A DNA stretch of 64,000 bases from Limnanthes douglasii subsp. nivea (lineage: Eukaryota; Streptophyta; Magnoliopsida; Brassicales; Limnanthaceae), in NCBI GenBank assembly GCA_036936605.1, contig JAUPFV010000001.1, positions 252,890,802 to 252,954,801 on the forward strand, written 5' to 3'. Position 1 is the stretch's first letter, and every line of letters starts with the position of its first letter. Both the position numbers and the translations under genes were made by a program. Positions 1 through 9,611 of the stretch are shown here, piece by piece. Under the pieces are notes generated by a model, which made no database searches, had not been told where the DNA came from, and saw only the letters and a program-made list of their open reading frames with translations.

Positions 1-2394
1 GTTTCCGGTTTCTACCTCAGGTTTTTAGATCTTGGATTTCACCTTCGACTAATTAGTCGAATACATAATCTCTTATATTTTTATATAATTTATGCTTGCT
101 CTTCCATAGAACTATGAGGATGGCAGTTGATGGGTCCTTGTTCTTCGTTGTGTTGGTCGTCATTACTTATATCACCAAACGAGATTTTTTCCTCGATCTG
201 ACTCTTTTATGATATATCGTATTCAATTTATTGTTTTTTGGTTTTTGGATTGAGATATCTCGGGAACCTTTCGTTCCTAGTAGAGTTAGCAAGTTTGTGA
301 GGTAAAAAGTTGATTAGTTTATTACTTAAGTTTTTCTCATTATATAGAGGAATACATAACGTCTTTACATTTATAGAGATCACATTAAATACTTGTTTGA
401 CTCGTAACTGCTGAACAATCATAGCTCATAAATATCGCAGTTACAAGTATTTTTAATGTTTATATATTTATGGACATTACATCTCGTCTTTCTGAGTATT
501 AATATATTTATGGTCATTTATATTTTTAACCGTTTCATAACTTATTTGTTTATTATGTTTTTATTTTCGAACGAATATATTTTTAGACTTATGATTATTT
601 GGTTGAAAATGCTTTAACTGCTTAATTGAGAAGATCTTATGTTTGAACATTTTCCACCGTTGGTGTGTATATATATATGTCAAGAACTCTTGTTTGCCAC
701 CGGAATTGGTCATGTGTATTAAAAAAAACCACTGGTGCATATTTTTTAAATCAAACCGGTCAATTTTGTTGGTCTCGTTTTGCATATGTGCTCACCTGTA
801 AGTGACTACAGATGCAAAATAAAGCCAACAAAAATGGATGTTTTGATAAAAAAAAACATCAGTTCATATTTTGAAACACGTGACCAATTCTGGTGACTAA
901 CCATGTTTCTTAGCCTCATATATATGAAAATTATGGACATAATATATCTCAATCCAAATCATTCCGTTTATAAATTAGAGTTGTTAGATTTTGATAAAAT
1001 GACTTTGATCAAAAACTTTTTCTTAAAAAAAATCATGAATTTGGAAATTGTAAATAAAAGTTATTTTCAATAACTACCGAATATAATTCAACTATATTTA
1101 GTATTAACATTTTATAATGTTTTGATTTTTTTTACTAAATATATAATACTAAATTTTATATCATTGATATATATTTTATATTATTTAAAAAAATGTTGAA
1201 CATTTTAAAAATACTATTTTTATTTATAAGTTGACATATTAGGGCTTTATTGGCCTTCGGCTGCGCCTTATATACGTACGTTATTGGACGGATGATAAGG
1301 ATTTGGAAACGCTAGGGCTAGAAGAAAGAAAAGGCACATACTTTATATATGAAATTGAAAGATTAGGAATCAGAGTTCATAAAAGGCGCTAGCCAGTCCC
1401 AAGGTAAGGAAAGGAAAGACAGCTGGCACAAAAGAAAATATATTCATTATTATATAAAAAAAAATAATTTTAGTTATATAAAAACACTAGAAAAGTATGT
1501 CCTCGTTAATAGCTTAAATAATTATTATATCGATTCGTTATAGAAAATGTGAATTATTCAATTTAGTTTGTGCTAAGCTATATTTGGATCCAATTTCGTT
1601 GGATCCATATCTCAAAATTTTATTCTTTTTTAAAAAATGAAAATTTTAAAATATTTTCACTAATAAAAATACCAAATTTATCCAAAATCAAATTAACTCA
1701 CTATCACTACCACTCATAAAACAAATAAAACTCACTTTATTATATACGATCTCACAAAGTACACATTTAAATGATGAAAACAATGGGTTTAGTTGTAACT
1801 TTGAGGATTTTATATCAGGGACGATGAACCATTAGCGAATCATCTAGAGACAACTATTGAGGTACATTTCTTTGTTTTTTAAATTCTGTTTAATTTTTTC
1901 AATAGTCAAGCGCGAAATTATGCATAAACGTGCACCCATGATGTGCAACATTGTGCTTTATAGCTCGCTTTGAGTGTGTGATTTTACACCAAATTACGTG
2001 TATTTTTCTTGCATGATTTGGCGCAATTTCTCGTAATTTTGAACTCGATTTTGCACAATATGACACACACCATATAAATAATTTTACACAAACTAGTGTA
2101 GTTAAATACAAGATTTATGTTCGACTTGCAATTAGTGAATGCAAATTTTCATGTACGATGTATGATCCGAAACAACCAGCATGTATGATGGTCGAGTACA
2201 CGTATATTTTTACCATCCAAATATATTATACTAAAGATGATTTGGAAGCATGGGTCCAATTTATAGCCATCAATATAGGTTTCATCGCTATTAGTACCAA
2301 GAACGATAATTGTAGTAGAAATTGAAAAGCTCATATTATATATTTTAAATGCTAGAGGTATGATATCTATAAACCTAAGCCTAACCGGGGGGTT
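1..2394. other. AT-rich intergenic DNA, no gene seen
   Basis: No open frame here has a recognisable domain, and the short ORFs are what AT-rich DNA gives by chance. I saw no terminal inverted repeats, LTRs or RNA gene. The stretch 1899-2111 has alternating GTGCA/TGCAC-type words that recur loosely near 19700-19880, which may be an old dispersed repeat. Confidence 0.5.
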
Positions 2395-3661
2395 GTGAAA
2401 AATAACGATAATGTTCATAAAAAATATGGTTGCCCCTTTATATTAAGGGGAAATCCAGTTAAAATACAACATGGTTGTTGGATGTTAAATGCGTTAAATG
2501 AGATTCACAACCAAAAACCGTTTTTGCACTTTAATGGCCATTCTCAAGCCGCTAGACTCAAAGCGGACGAAGAGGAATTGAAGATTAATAATCCTCAAAA
2601 TATATCTAGCATATGCATAATTCACAACATTCATAAAAACAGATTTTAGTCGAAATTCAGGCAAACCCAAATGTAATTCTTGTTAGGTAAAACGAAGGAA
2701 CATAAGTACTCCGTGTGGCATCGAACAAACGATATAACTGACAAGATCCTTGATTTTTTTTGTGCATTCTATAAGGATTGATCTTCTATGCATATTTCCT
2801 TGAGTTCTTGTCATGAAAATACTTACAAGACTACGAGATACAAGTTGTCTTTGCTCGAAATTGTTAGTTTAATATCAACAAACAAGATATTTTTATATTG
2901 TTTTTGTCTTTATAAGCTCCGAGAAACAAGTGAACTATATGTGGGTTTCGAGTGTTTTAAGGATCGTGATAATGAAAAATATTTATGTTCTTTTAATATA
3001 TCATCACCAATCATGAGTTAGCGTTGATGCGAGCTATTGAAGATGTTGTTACGGATGTTACCCACATTCTATATATATGGTATATTAACTAAACATTTTA
3101 GTGTCCACTAAAAAGGTGATGCCCAAAATAGATATGAAGGAAGAATTTATGGTTTTTTATGACATTGTTACCCAATCAAACACAATTGAAGAGTATAATA
3201 AAATCTCACAACACTAAACGAATTGTTCTCATTTTTTCCGAATGCTATAGATTATGTCATGCATCAATGGATAATGATATACGGTGAAACATTTGTTGAT
3301 ATCTTTACAAACGAGCATAAACATTTATGCAACCAAACTAGCAAGCGGTAATTGGTATATCTATTTATAAACTTAAATTTTATACATTCAATATTATAAT
3401 CTTAATCTAGTTATATGTATATTATAGGGTAAATGGTGCTCATTCGAACCTACAACGCTACCTTTGTAAAAACTTATGTAATTTTGAACAATTATGGACA
3501 TCCATTCATAGATTGTTTGATTCTCAACACTCGACTATTTTCGGACATTTGAGAGAAACAATTATCGTTCGAAAATGTTTTATAGAATTGTTATCTATAA
3601 AAAATTAAAATTTTAATTTATCATCTACGACCTTAGACATTATGGACGAGAGTTATAAACA
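2395..3661 (+). pseudogene. Decayed MULE transposase (FAR1/MULE type), N-terminal and core part
   Basis: In several frames this reads as the plant MULE transposase family that carries a FAR1-like DNA-binding domain. 2395-2649 holds the KYGCPFILRGNPVKI-type segment followed by HNQKPF and GHSQAARLKADE, typical of this N-terminus. 2788-3021 continues with the NTYKTTRYKLSLLEIV block, where the first catalytic Asp should lie just upstream but is not visible. 3010-3170 carries NHELALMRAIEDV and a MPKIDMKEEFMVFYDIV block, and 3290-3340 an NEHKHLCNQTSKR block. A probable old intron lies at about 3350-3427, at the usual position before VNGAHSNLQRYL. Stops and frameshifts are frequent, so this is a relic. 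Family assignment comes from pattern recognition, not a search. Confidence 0.75.
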
Positions 3662-3697
3662 TGCTAAAAAATAGGTGTAAATGGGATAGTTTGTGGT

Positions 3698-3760
3698 TGT
3701 ATTGTTAGGATAACACATGGGTTATCATGTACATGTGTGCTAGCTATGACCAATCAATAA
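3698..3760 (+). pseudogene. SWIM zinc-finger remnant of the same MULE transposase
   Basis: One frame reads CGCIVRITHGLSCTC, the SWIM finger (CxC...CxH) that ends MULE transposases, here with the final His replaced by Cys. It lies downstream of the core transposase segment and just upstream of the TRIM insertion, which fits one original gene running from 2395 to about 6200. Confidence 0.65.
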
Positions 3761-3822
3761 TGAAGAGTACTTTAAAAATTGTTCTTATATATAAAATGGG
3801 TCGAAATATGAACTAACACGAA

Positions 3823-4039
3823 AGATTGGCATAATATATAATTATCCATATTCCGCCTTTGTATATAAGTAAGAACACAACCGATCTCAACACTAGTATG
3901 ATATTGTCCGCTTTGGCACTCAAAGGCCCTCACGACCAAAAGGCCTCATACGAGTTAAGGTATGTTCTTACTTATATACCACTGATCCTTCCCATGTTTA
4001 ACCGATGTGGGATGTGGGACTTTGGTCGCCATCCTAACA
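3823..4039 (-). repeat. 3' LTR of the TRIM (left copy)
   Basis: Matches 4379-4590 over the CATATTCCGCC, GATCTCAACACTAGTATGAT and ACCGATGTGGGATGTGGGAC blocks and ends ATCCTAACA. The first 25 bases align poorly, so the outer boundary is uncertain. It lacks a stretch of about 20 bp that the right copy has near 4469-4490. Confidence 0.7.
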
Positions 4040-4352
4040 AATTCTCCTCTCGAAAAAAGTACCACTTAGCCTCCTCTCAATTGACTTTTCATCCGCTCAC
4101 TCTAATCAGAGATTGATCTACCTGAGCAATAGAGCCTTTTTACAGCGGATCTACTGCTCTCGACCATCCTTCATTGTTCCTTAGCTCCACTATCCACTCC
4201 AATCAATTACCACTGCTTGATGAGTCATGGACGCTCCGAACTAGGATCTCTAGAGCAGATCACATTGAGCATGGCTACTGATTCATTATGTTCGACCTCC
4301 GAGAATTTCACCACCATCGCGTTCCGTCTGGGCCTGACGCTCTGATACCACA

Positions 4353-4590
4353 TGTTGGGAATATGGGGGTTCGATCTGCATATTCCGCCTCCGTATATAA
4401 GTACGGACACAACCGATCTCAACACTAGTATGATATTATCCGCTTTGGCACCCGAAGGCCCTCACGGCTTTGCATTTGGTCCACTACCAAAAGGCCTCAT
4501 ACTAGTTGAGGTATGTTCTTACTTATATACCACTGATCCTTCCCATGTTAAACCGATGTGGGATGTGGGACTTTGGTCACTATCCTAACA
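4353..4590 (-). repeat. 5' LTR of the TRIM (right copy)
   Basis: A 238-bp LTR with TG...CA ends. Directly inside it lies the initiator Met-tRNA primer-binding site on the minus strand (4339-4350). Confidence 0.75.
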
Positions 4591-4599
4591 CAAATATAT

Positions 4600-5102
4600 A
4601 ATATCATATTATAAATATGGTGATTTAAATCCTAAAACCCAAAACAAGTTACATATTAGAGCGTAAAGAATCGATTATTACTAAAGGTAGGAAAAAAGTT
4701 GGTCCCGAAAAATCGCCTAAAAGAGACATATTTTTATTTGAATATGGCTCTTGGTAAAGACTATAACTCTAGCATGCCTGGTATGATAGCTAGCTCAACC
4801 GTCTCGAAAATAAATATATTCCTAACATCGAAATGTGAAGCTCTCACAAAGATGAAAGAGAAAGTATCTCGAGCAAATAAATCTAGTAAGACCAATGATC
4901 TTATTGGTTACGGGGGATGCTTTTAGAATTATTTACTTGATCATTTTACTAGCATGGTAGATGTTGATCCAGATGGTCTGTGTGGTTATCGGGTCGTAAC
5001 TATATCAATATATAGATGTTCTGATTGATGGAAATTGGTGAGATAATATTTGATTTACAATTGAAAACTCAATGAAATTTTTAAGTGACCCTCAACGATG
5101 GT
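4600..5102 (+). pseudogene. MULE relic: linker and start of the OTU-like cysteine protease domain
   Basis: Downstream of the TRIM the MULE reading resumes. About 4640-4760 resembles the basic linker of these proteins (TKGRKKVGPEKSPKR). Near 4960-5000 a frame reads DVDPDGLCGYRVV, the Asp-Gly-x-Cys-Gly motif around the catalytic Cys of OTU proteases, which some plant MULE proteins carry at the C-terminus. A stop follows within about 15 codons, and the domain is then cut by a MITE-like insertion. Role in the element is unknown; here it cannot be functional. Confidence 0.6.
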
Positions 5103-5844
5103 CATAGTTTTAAATAACGCCGCCACAATGTGCAACGACGTGTAACCCTAAAAAATTGTTACGACGAGTCACGTAGTGGTCCAAACGGAAAAATACCCGT
5201 TGCGGCGGCGTTACGGAGGTGTAGCGTCACGTTGCGAGACAAGGGTTATTCCACTGGCTACATCTACTTAAATTTCTATAATTGAACTGAAAATTTATGT
5301 ATAAAGTAAAGTAAACTCATTCTAAAGTAATAGTTACTATTCAACTTTCAAACCATTCGACTCAAAACCACTAACTTATCTTAAATATAAACTAAAAATT
5401 GAATTATATTATTTATTAAATGTCTAATCAATTTATTTATATTGATAAAATTTATTCATATTTTATACTAAATATTGAATTACGCCATGCAATGTCTCTT
5501 TTTGTTCTTCCACTGCACGCTGCCTCCTACGTGGGATGTATATGAGGCAAATGACCAAGGAGATGAAAGATAATTTAATTGATGATGATATTTGAGTTTT
5601 TTATGTTTAGTTAGAGTAATTTCCATGTTTAATTGCATTTGAATGTCTTAAAATATTTAAAGTTCACATTTTATAATATTTTTATTGATTTTTGGACTTA
5701 ATTTTTTATTTTTTAACTATATTATATATTATTTAATTAATAGTATTGGTAAACGGAATAACGATTGCCGCAACTCTCGTCGTGTCGCTGCAACGTTTTG
5801 ACCATTCGTCGTCGTGGGGCGTCGCACGTCGCTTAAAATTATGG
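5103..5844. mobile_element. Candidate MITE inserted in the OTU domain
   Basis: The ends are related inverted repeats: the left starts CATAGTTTTAAATAACG and the reverse complement of the right starts CCATAATTTTAAGCGACG. Both are followed by GC-rich CG/ACG-rich tracts, while the middle is AT-rich without coding capacity. Near-duplicate flanks CGATGGT (5096-5102) and CGGTGGT (5845-5851) may be a decayed target duplication, but the length fits no superfamily cleanly. OTU-like coding sequence lies on both sides, which supports an insertion. Confidence 0.5.
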
Positions 5845-5849
5845 CGGTG

Positions 5850-6202
5850 GTGTACAAATTATAAAGAAACTACTTGACAGATAAGATTGGCTTAAAGTAT
5901 GCAAGGGTGCTCGTAAGTATTGGATAACGTGACCCGATATTGGTCTAGTGATAGTCACTCGATATCAATGTATGATATATCATATATCTCTTCACATGTC
6001 CTATACATATTTACCTTTACACGGATCCCTGCCTCAATCGTGTCCAATAAAAGAAGTTAGTTTTGTTTTTTTACATGGTAACTACTTCGTTCATGTAATT
6101 AAATCAATATTATTCTATTATACAACTTTATATTATGATATGTTACGTTGCGCTACATTATCTAAATTTTATATTTACATGTTATTTTGGATGGAACGTT
6201 GA
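5850..6202 (+). pseudogene. MULE relic: C-terminal half of the OTU-like domain
   Basis: The frame of 5948-6202 contains YTYLPLHGSLPQ and then FVFLHGNYFVHV. The second matches the region of the OTU catalytic His in plant MULE-encoded OTU proteins (usual pattern G-N-H/Y-F-V-x-V). It completes the domain begun at 4960 and split by the insertion at 5103-5844. Confidence 0.55.
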
Positions 6203-9076
6203 CGATAGTATATCCGGTATCGTACCTGTTTCACACCGAATATGCAACGGCGTGGGTAATTCCGCTTAACCAAAAAGTCACATTATTTTAACCAACTCAA
6301 GTCGTTTTAAACATCTACTTTGCATGATGAAGCAACGAATTTTACTCATTTTACTGAAGACCCTTGATTATAATACAAAGTGTGTAACTTGTTTAACTTT
6401 AGTTAGCACAACAAAGTTACGAAGTGTATAGGTTGTTTGTATATTAACATTTCATCTAAGACTAATTTATGTATTATTTTTATCTTGTTTTTAATCCTTA
6501 TAACATTTATGTATGTTTTCTTTAAAATTATCCACATCATGCTAAAAATATAATATCAACAATTGTTTTTAAACGGGCAATGGATTATTCACAATTAAAA
6601 TGCACAAAATTATGTGTGTGGTCACACTCGACGTACACGAAGTTATATATACGCGTGTACTGTCAGCGCGTGATATTGTGCCATTTTGCTTCCACTTGGT
6701 GTGACTGTTGTGTCATTAAATACTTCCACCTAGTTTTCACTTTACCCAAACGTTGAGAAATTTTTGGCACATTGACATGATCCTTACCATAAAGATAGTA
6801 AAACTTGCATAGCATTGTCTTCCAATACATTTTACCCCATTTATCATTGTATGTTTTCCTTACTTCAACGACGACTCTCTTTAAATATTCAAGTTCGATA
6901 TTGGTACACACAAATATATTTTGTTTCGTAGAGTGTGAGTTTTCAAGGTTTAGTTATTATAATGGTGTAAATCTATTTATTGAGCTTTATTTTATGATAG
7001 AATATTTCAAATAGACTTGTAAATATTGGACATATATAAGTTGTAGATTCTGTAGTCATCTTAACCAATCGGTTGGGAACACGTATTAGATAAGACGAAC
7101 GCAACTTCTGATGAATGTTAGGATAAACCTACGTGACGAGTAATAGTTAAATTTGGAAGTCGGAATCCAACAAATTTAGGTTGAGATATAACATTGCCCT
7201 AAATTTTACTTTATATAGAAACTGAAATAACCCTATAAATATTTAACACATGTAAGTTATGGATACCGTAATCTACTTAACCAGTCTACTCGGGAGACCT
7301 ATTGGATAAACATATTGATATCTGGCATATAAATTATGGATACCGTAATACACTTCAAATATTCATAATCATAAAAAAAAATAGTCGTGATACAACAAAA
7401 CTTAAAAATTGAACTCGTACATAAAAAAATGGCCATGATAAAAAGTATTCGTGATATAACAAAATATAAATATCAAACCGGTACATAAAAAAGATTCATA
7501 ATATAATTTTTTTTTGTAGTAAAATCAATTTTGATTGAGGTGTGTTAGTCTAAAACACTTAAGTAAAGGTTTGTGAAGTTGATCCATGCCTCACTTAGGG
7601 GACATCGACTCCATCTCGAGTACCCGATCCGTCAAGTCATATAACCTTGTCTGATAACTGGTCGTGGAGGGGTTCACCCCAACATATGCATTGGCGAAAA
7701 AAGAATCATGATCGATCAATATGTACCATAAGTTGGTCTATACCCATACATGATATAACGATACCATACCAGGTTGGTTGAGCCGGTATGAAGCACCTCG
7801 CAGCATGAGATCAACATTATGGAACTGACATGCAATCCAAATAGATGAATCCCACAAATAACACGTGTTTGCACGTCTAGCTCTAACCCCATCTTCCAAA
7901 ACAGGCCAAAATGGAACAACTATATCTTAAACATGCCCTAATTTTCGAGAGGCACAGAGATGATAGTAAGTTTCCATGATGTTCTAATACTTTAGTGTAA
8001 CATCTGTCTAAGATAACTTATAGAAAGTTCTAACATCATGTGAATGTTCATATGGCATGAACCATGTTACAATATAAAAATTAATTTTTATATAAATTAA
8101 ATTCGTATTGAAATAAAGAGAAATATAGTAAAAAAATACAAATGATAAACAAAATTTATATCATGTTCTCTGAACATAGGTAAAGACTGACGAATATTGT
8201 CTTGAGTCTCTTGGTCCGGACGAAAAAGGAGGATGTGCATATCTACACATGGTTTCCTGGGTGATAACATATATACTAAACTGCGTAGTTGAAAGCATGG
8301 GAAAATGATCGTTGATGAGTCCAGATTCTGTCACCACACCTTATGGGAACTGTACAGGGTTAATTCAGACAATGTCCATTTCACCGGACAGGGGTAGTTC
8401 GGACAAACTTTCATTCACTGAACTATCCGAACAGAACTAAAGTACTTAAAACTTAATCACTTTTTGACTAAGGTGACTACCTACTTACTTAAAATTGATG
8501 GGTCTTTAAACTTGACCTGAATCCATTAAACACAACCCGAAAGCCCATATGGCCCAAAGATAAGGGTATAAATACCCAACCACCTACATTAAATGAGGTT
8601 AATGAAAATTAAATACAACCAGGTAGCTCAATTCTCCCTCTACATTCTATCCAAACATTAAATACTCTCAAAATTCCACAAAACTCTAGACAAAAGTTAC
8701 AAACTTACCCTCAAACAAAAATAAACCACATCAATCGTAATTCCACGTCTCTAACAATCCGATAAAACTAGTAAAACCCGATATGGTGTGTAAATAACTT
8801 TTACCAAACTCATAATATAACTAGGCTAATACCATATGACCTAGTTATACCTAGCTGAGCTGTTATAGTTCTCAATAAATTGTAGATAGTCGAGAGAAAT
8901 ATTGTTACTCATCTTGCTTGTTAGAATTAAATTACCAAACATATACAACAAATACCCCCTTGTGGGATGAATAACCATCTAATCACTAATCACGTCATTA
9001 TAATATTGGTTTTACATATAAGTTTTGCACAAAAAAAATAGACCAATGTGTTTGCCATAACGGTCATCATAGTATT
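6203..9076. other. Intergenic DNA, no supported gene
   Basis: AT-rich, with only short ORFs. On the minus strand 7560-7920 reads loosely like a plant-mobile-domain protein (HTGSTNLVWYRYIMYGY) but the match is too weak to assign. The sequence is single-copy within the window up to the target-site duplication at 9077. Confidence 0.4.
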
Positions 9077-9081
9077 GACTT
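9077..9081. repeat. Target-site duplication, left copy (GACTT)
   Basis: GACTT lies directly before the 5' LTR and again directly after the 3' LTR at 19504-19508. A perfect 5-bp duplication is the size LTR-retrotransposon integrase produces, and it proves both outer boundaries. Confidence 0.95.
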
Positions 9082-9410
9082 TGATAAGGGAGAAATTTAC
9101 CAATATAAGTCATAAGGGTTTAATTGCAATAAACGGTATTTGGTGTAGTTATCAAGGTGTTAAAAGTCCCTCGAGGACCAATGTGTAAACGTGAAATTAA
9201 TTAAGGGGCCTTATTAAATATGTAATAACGGCCCACTAAGAACTTAAACGGGTCCACCTTATTCTAGTATAAAAGGTGACCCACTTGCCTGGTAAATGAG
9301 ATTTTGGATATTATTTTATGACAATCCCCTTTCTCTCTCTATACTTTCTCTCTCTAGTCACATCTGGTTCAAGATCCAAAATATTCTCCCTAACAATTAT
9401 TGACTCATCA
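9082..9410 (+). repeat. 5' LTR of Tat element 1
   Basis: 329 bp, starts TGATAAGGG and ends GACTCATCA. It carries a TATA box (TATAAAA, 9268-9274) followed by a pyrimidine-rich CTTTCTCTCTC stretch, likely promoter and transcript start. Confidence 0.95.
9268..9274 (+). promoter_or_regulatory. TATA box in the 5' LTR
   Basis: TATAAAA lies about 140 bp before the LTR end and is followed by CT-rich repeats. The same word is in the 3' LTR. This is the likely promoter of the gag-pol transcript. Confidence 0.6.
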
Positions 9411-9411
9411 T

Positions 9412-9429
9412 TGGCGCCGTCTGTGGGAA
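9412..9429 (+). other. Primer-binding site of Tat element 1
   Basis: TGGCGCCGTCTGTGGGAA begins one base after the LTR. The opening TGGCGCCGT is complementary to the 3' end of plant tRNA-Asp, but the rest departs from it, so the priming tRNA is unresolved. The older element has nearly the same site (48937-48954), so the sequence is typical of this family. Confidence 0.85.
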
Positions 9430-9611
9430 ACGAGTGATACCAAAAAGGAATCTTTTGCTCTTTGAAAATCACATTTTGCGGGATGAACAGCGAAGCTGCG
9501 ATAGAGAGGGTCGGTAGAGAAGTCGTCTGAGCCGTCTCAGGGTCGGAAGGCGAAGAAGCCCCTAGTCGGGAACGACACGATCGGGGTCGGGACAAGCGGT
9601 CGACCTTAATA

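Larger units (their letters stand above)
3823..4590 (-). mobile_element. TRIM-like LTR retrotransposon, non-coding
   Basis: Two direct copies of a roughly 190-238 bp LTR flank about 313 bp with no coding capacity, the pattern of terminal-repeat retrotransposons in miniature. The right copy (4353-4590) begins TGTTGGGAATATGG and ends TATCCTAACA. Two bases inside it, GCTCTGATACCA at 4339-4350 is the reverse complement of the plant initiator Met-tRNA primer site, so the element runs on the minus strand. At the other inner edge the minus strand reads as a purine tract (4040-4052) next to the left LTR. The left LTR lacks about 20 bp and has a divergent outer end, so its start near 3823 is approximate. 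I could not define a target-site duplication. It sits in the decayed MULE gene. Confidence 0.8.

Noticed and set aside
1899..2111. Resemblance between 1899-2060 and 19690-19890 (TGTGCAA / TTTCACACA words).
   Set aside because: Shared words are short and in differing order. It may be an old repeat, but no boundaries or termini could be set.
3823..4590. Identification of the TRIM as Cassandra.
   Set aside because: The ACCGATGTGGGAT block resembles parts of known TRIM LTRs, but I see no 5S-like sequence, which defines Cassandra.
7716..7919. Minus-strand ORF reading HTGSTNLVWYRYIMYGY, faintly like plant-mobile-domain proteins.
   Set aside because: The similarity is a scattered handful of residues, with no consistent flanking motifs, so I did not assign it.
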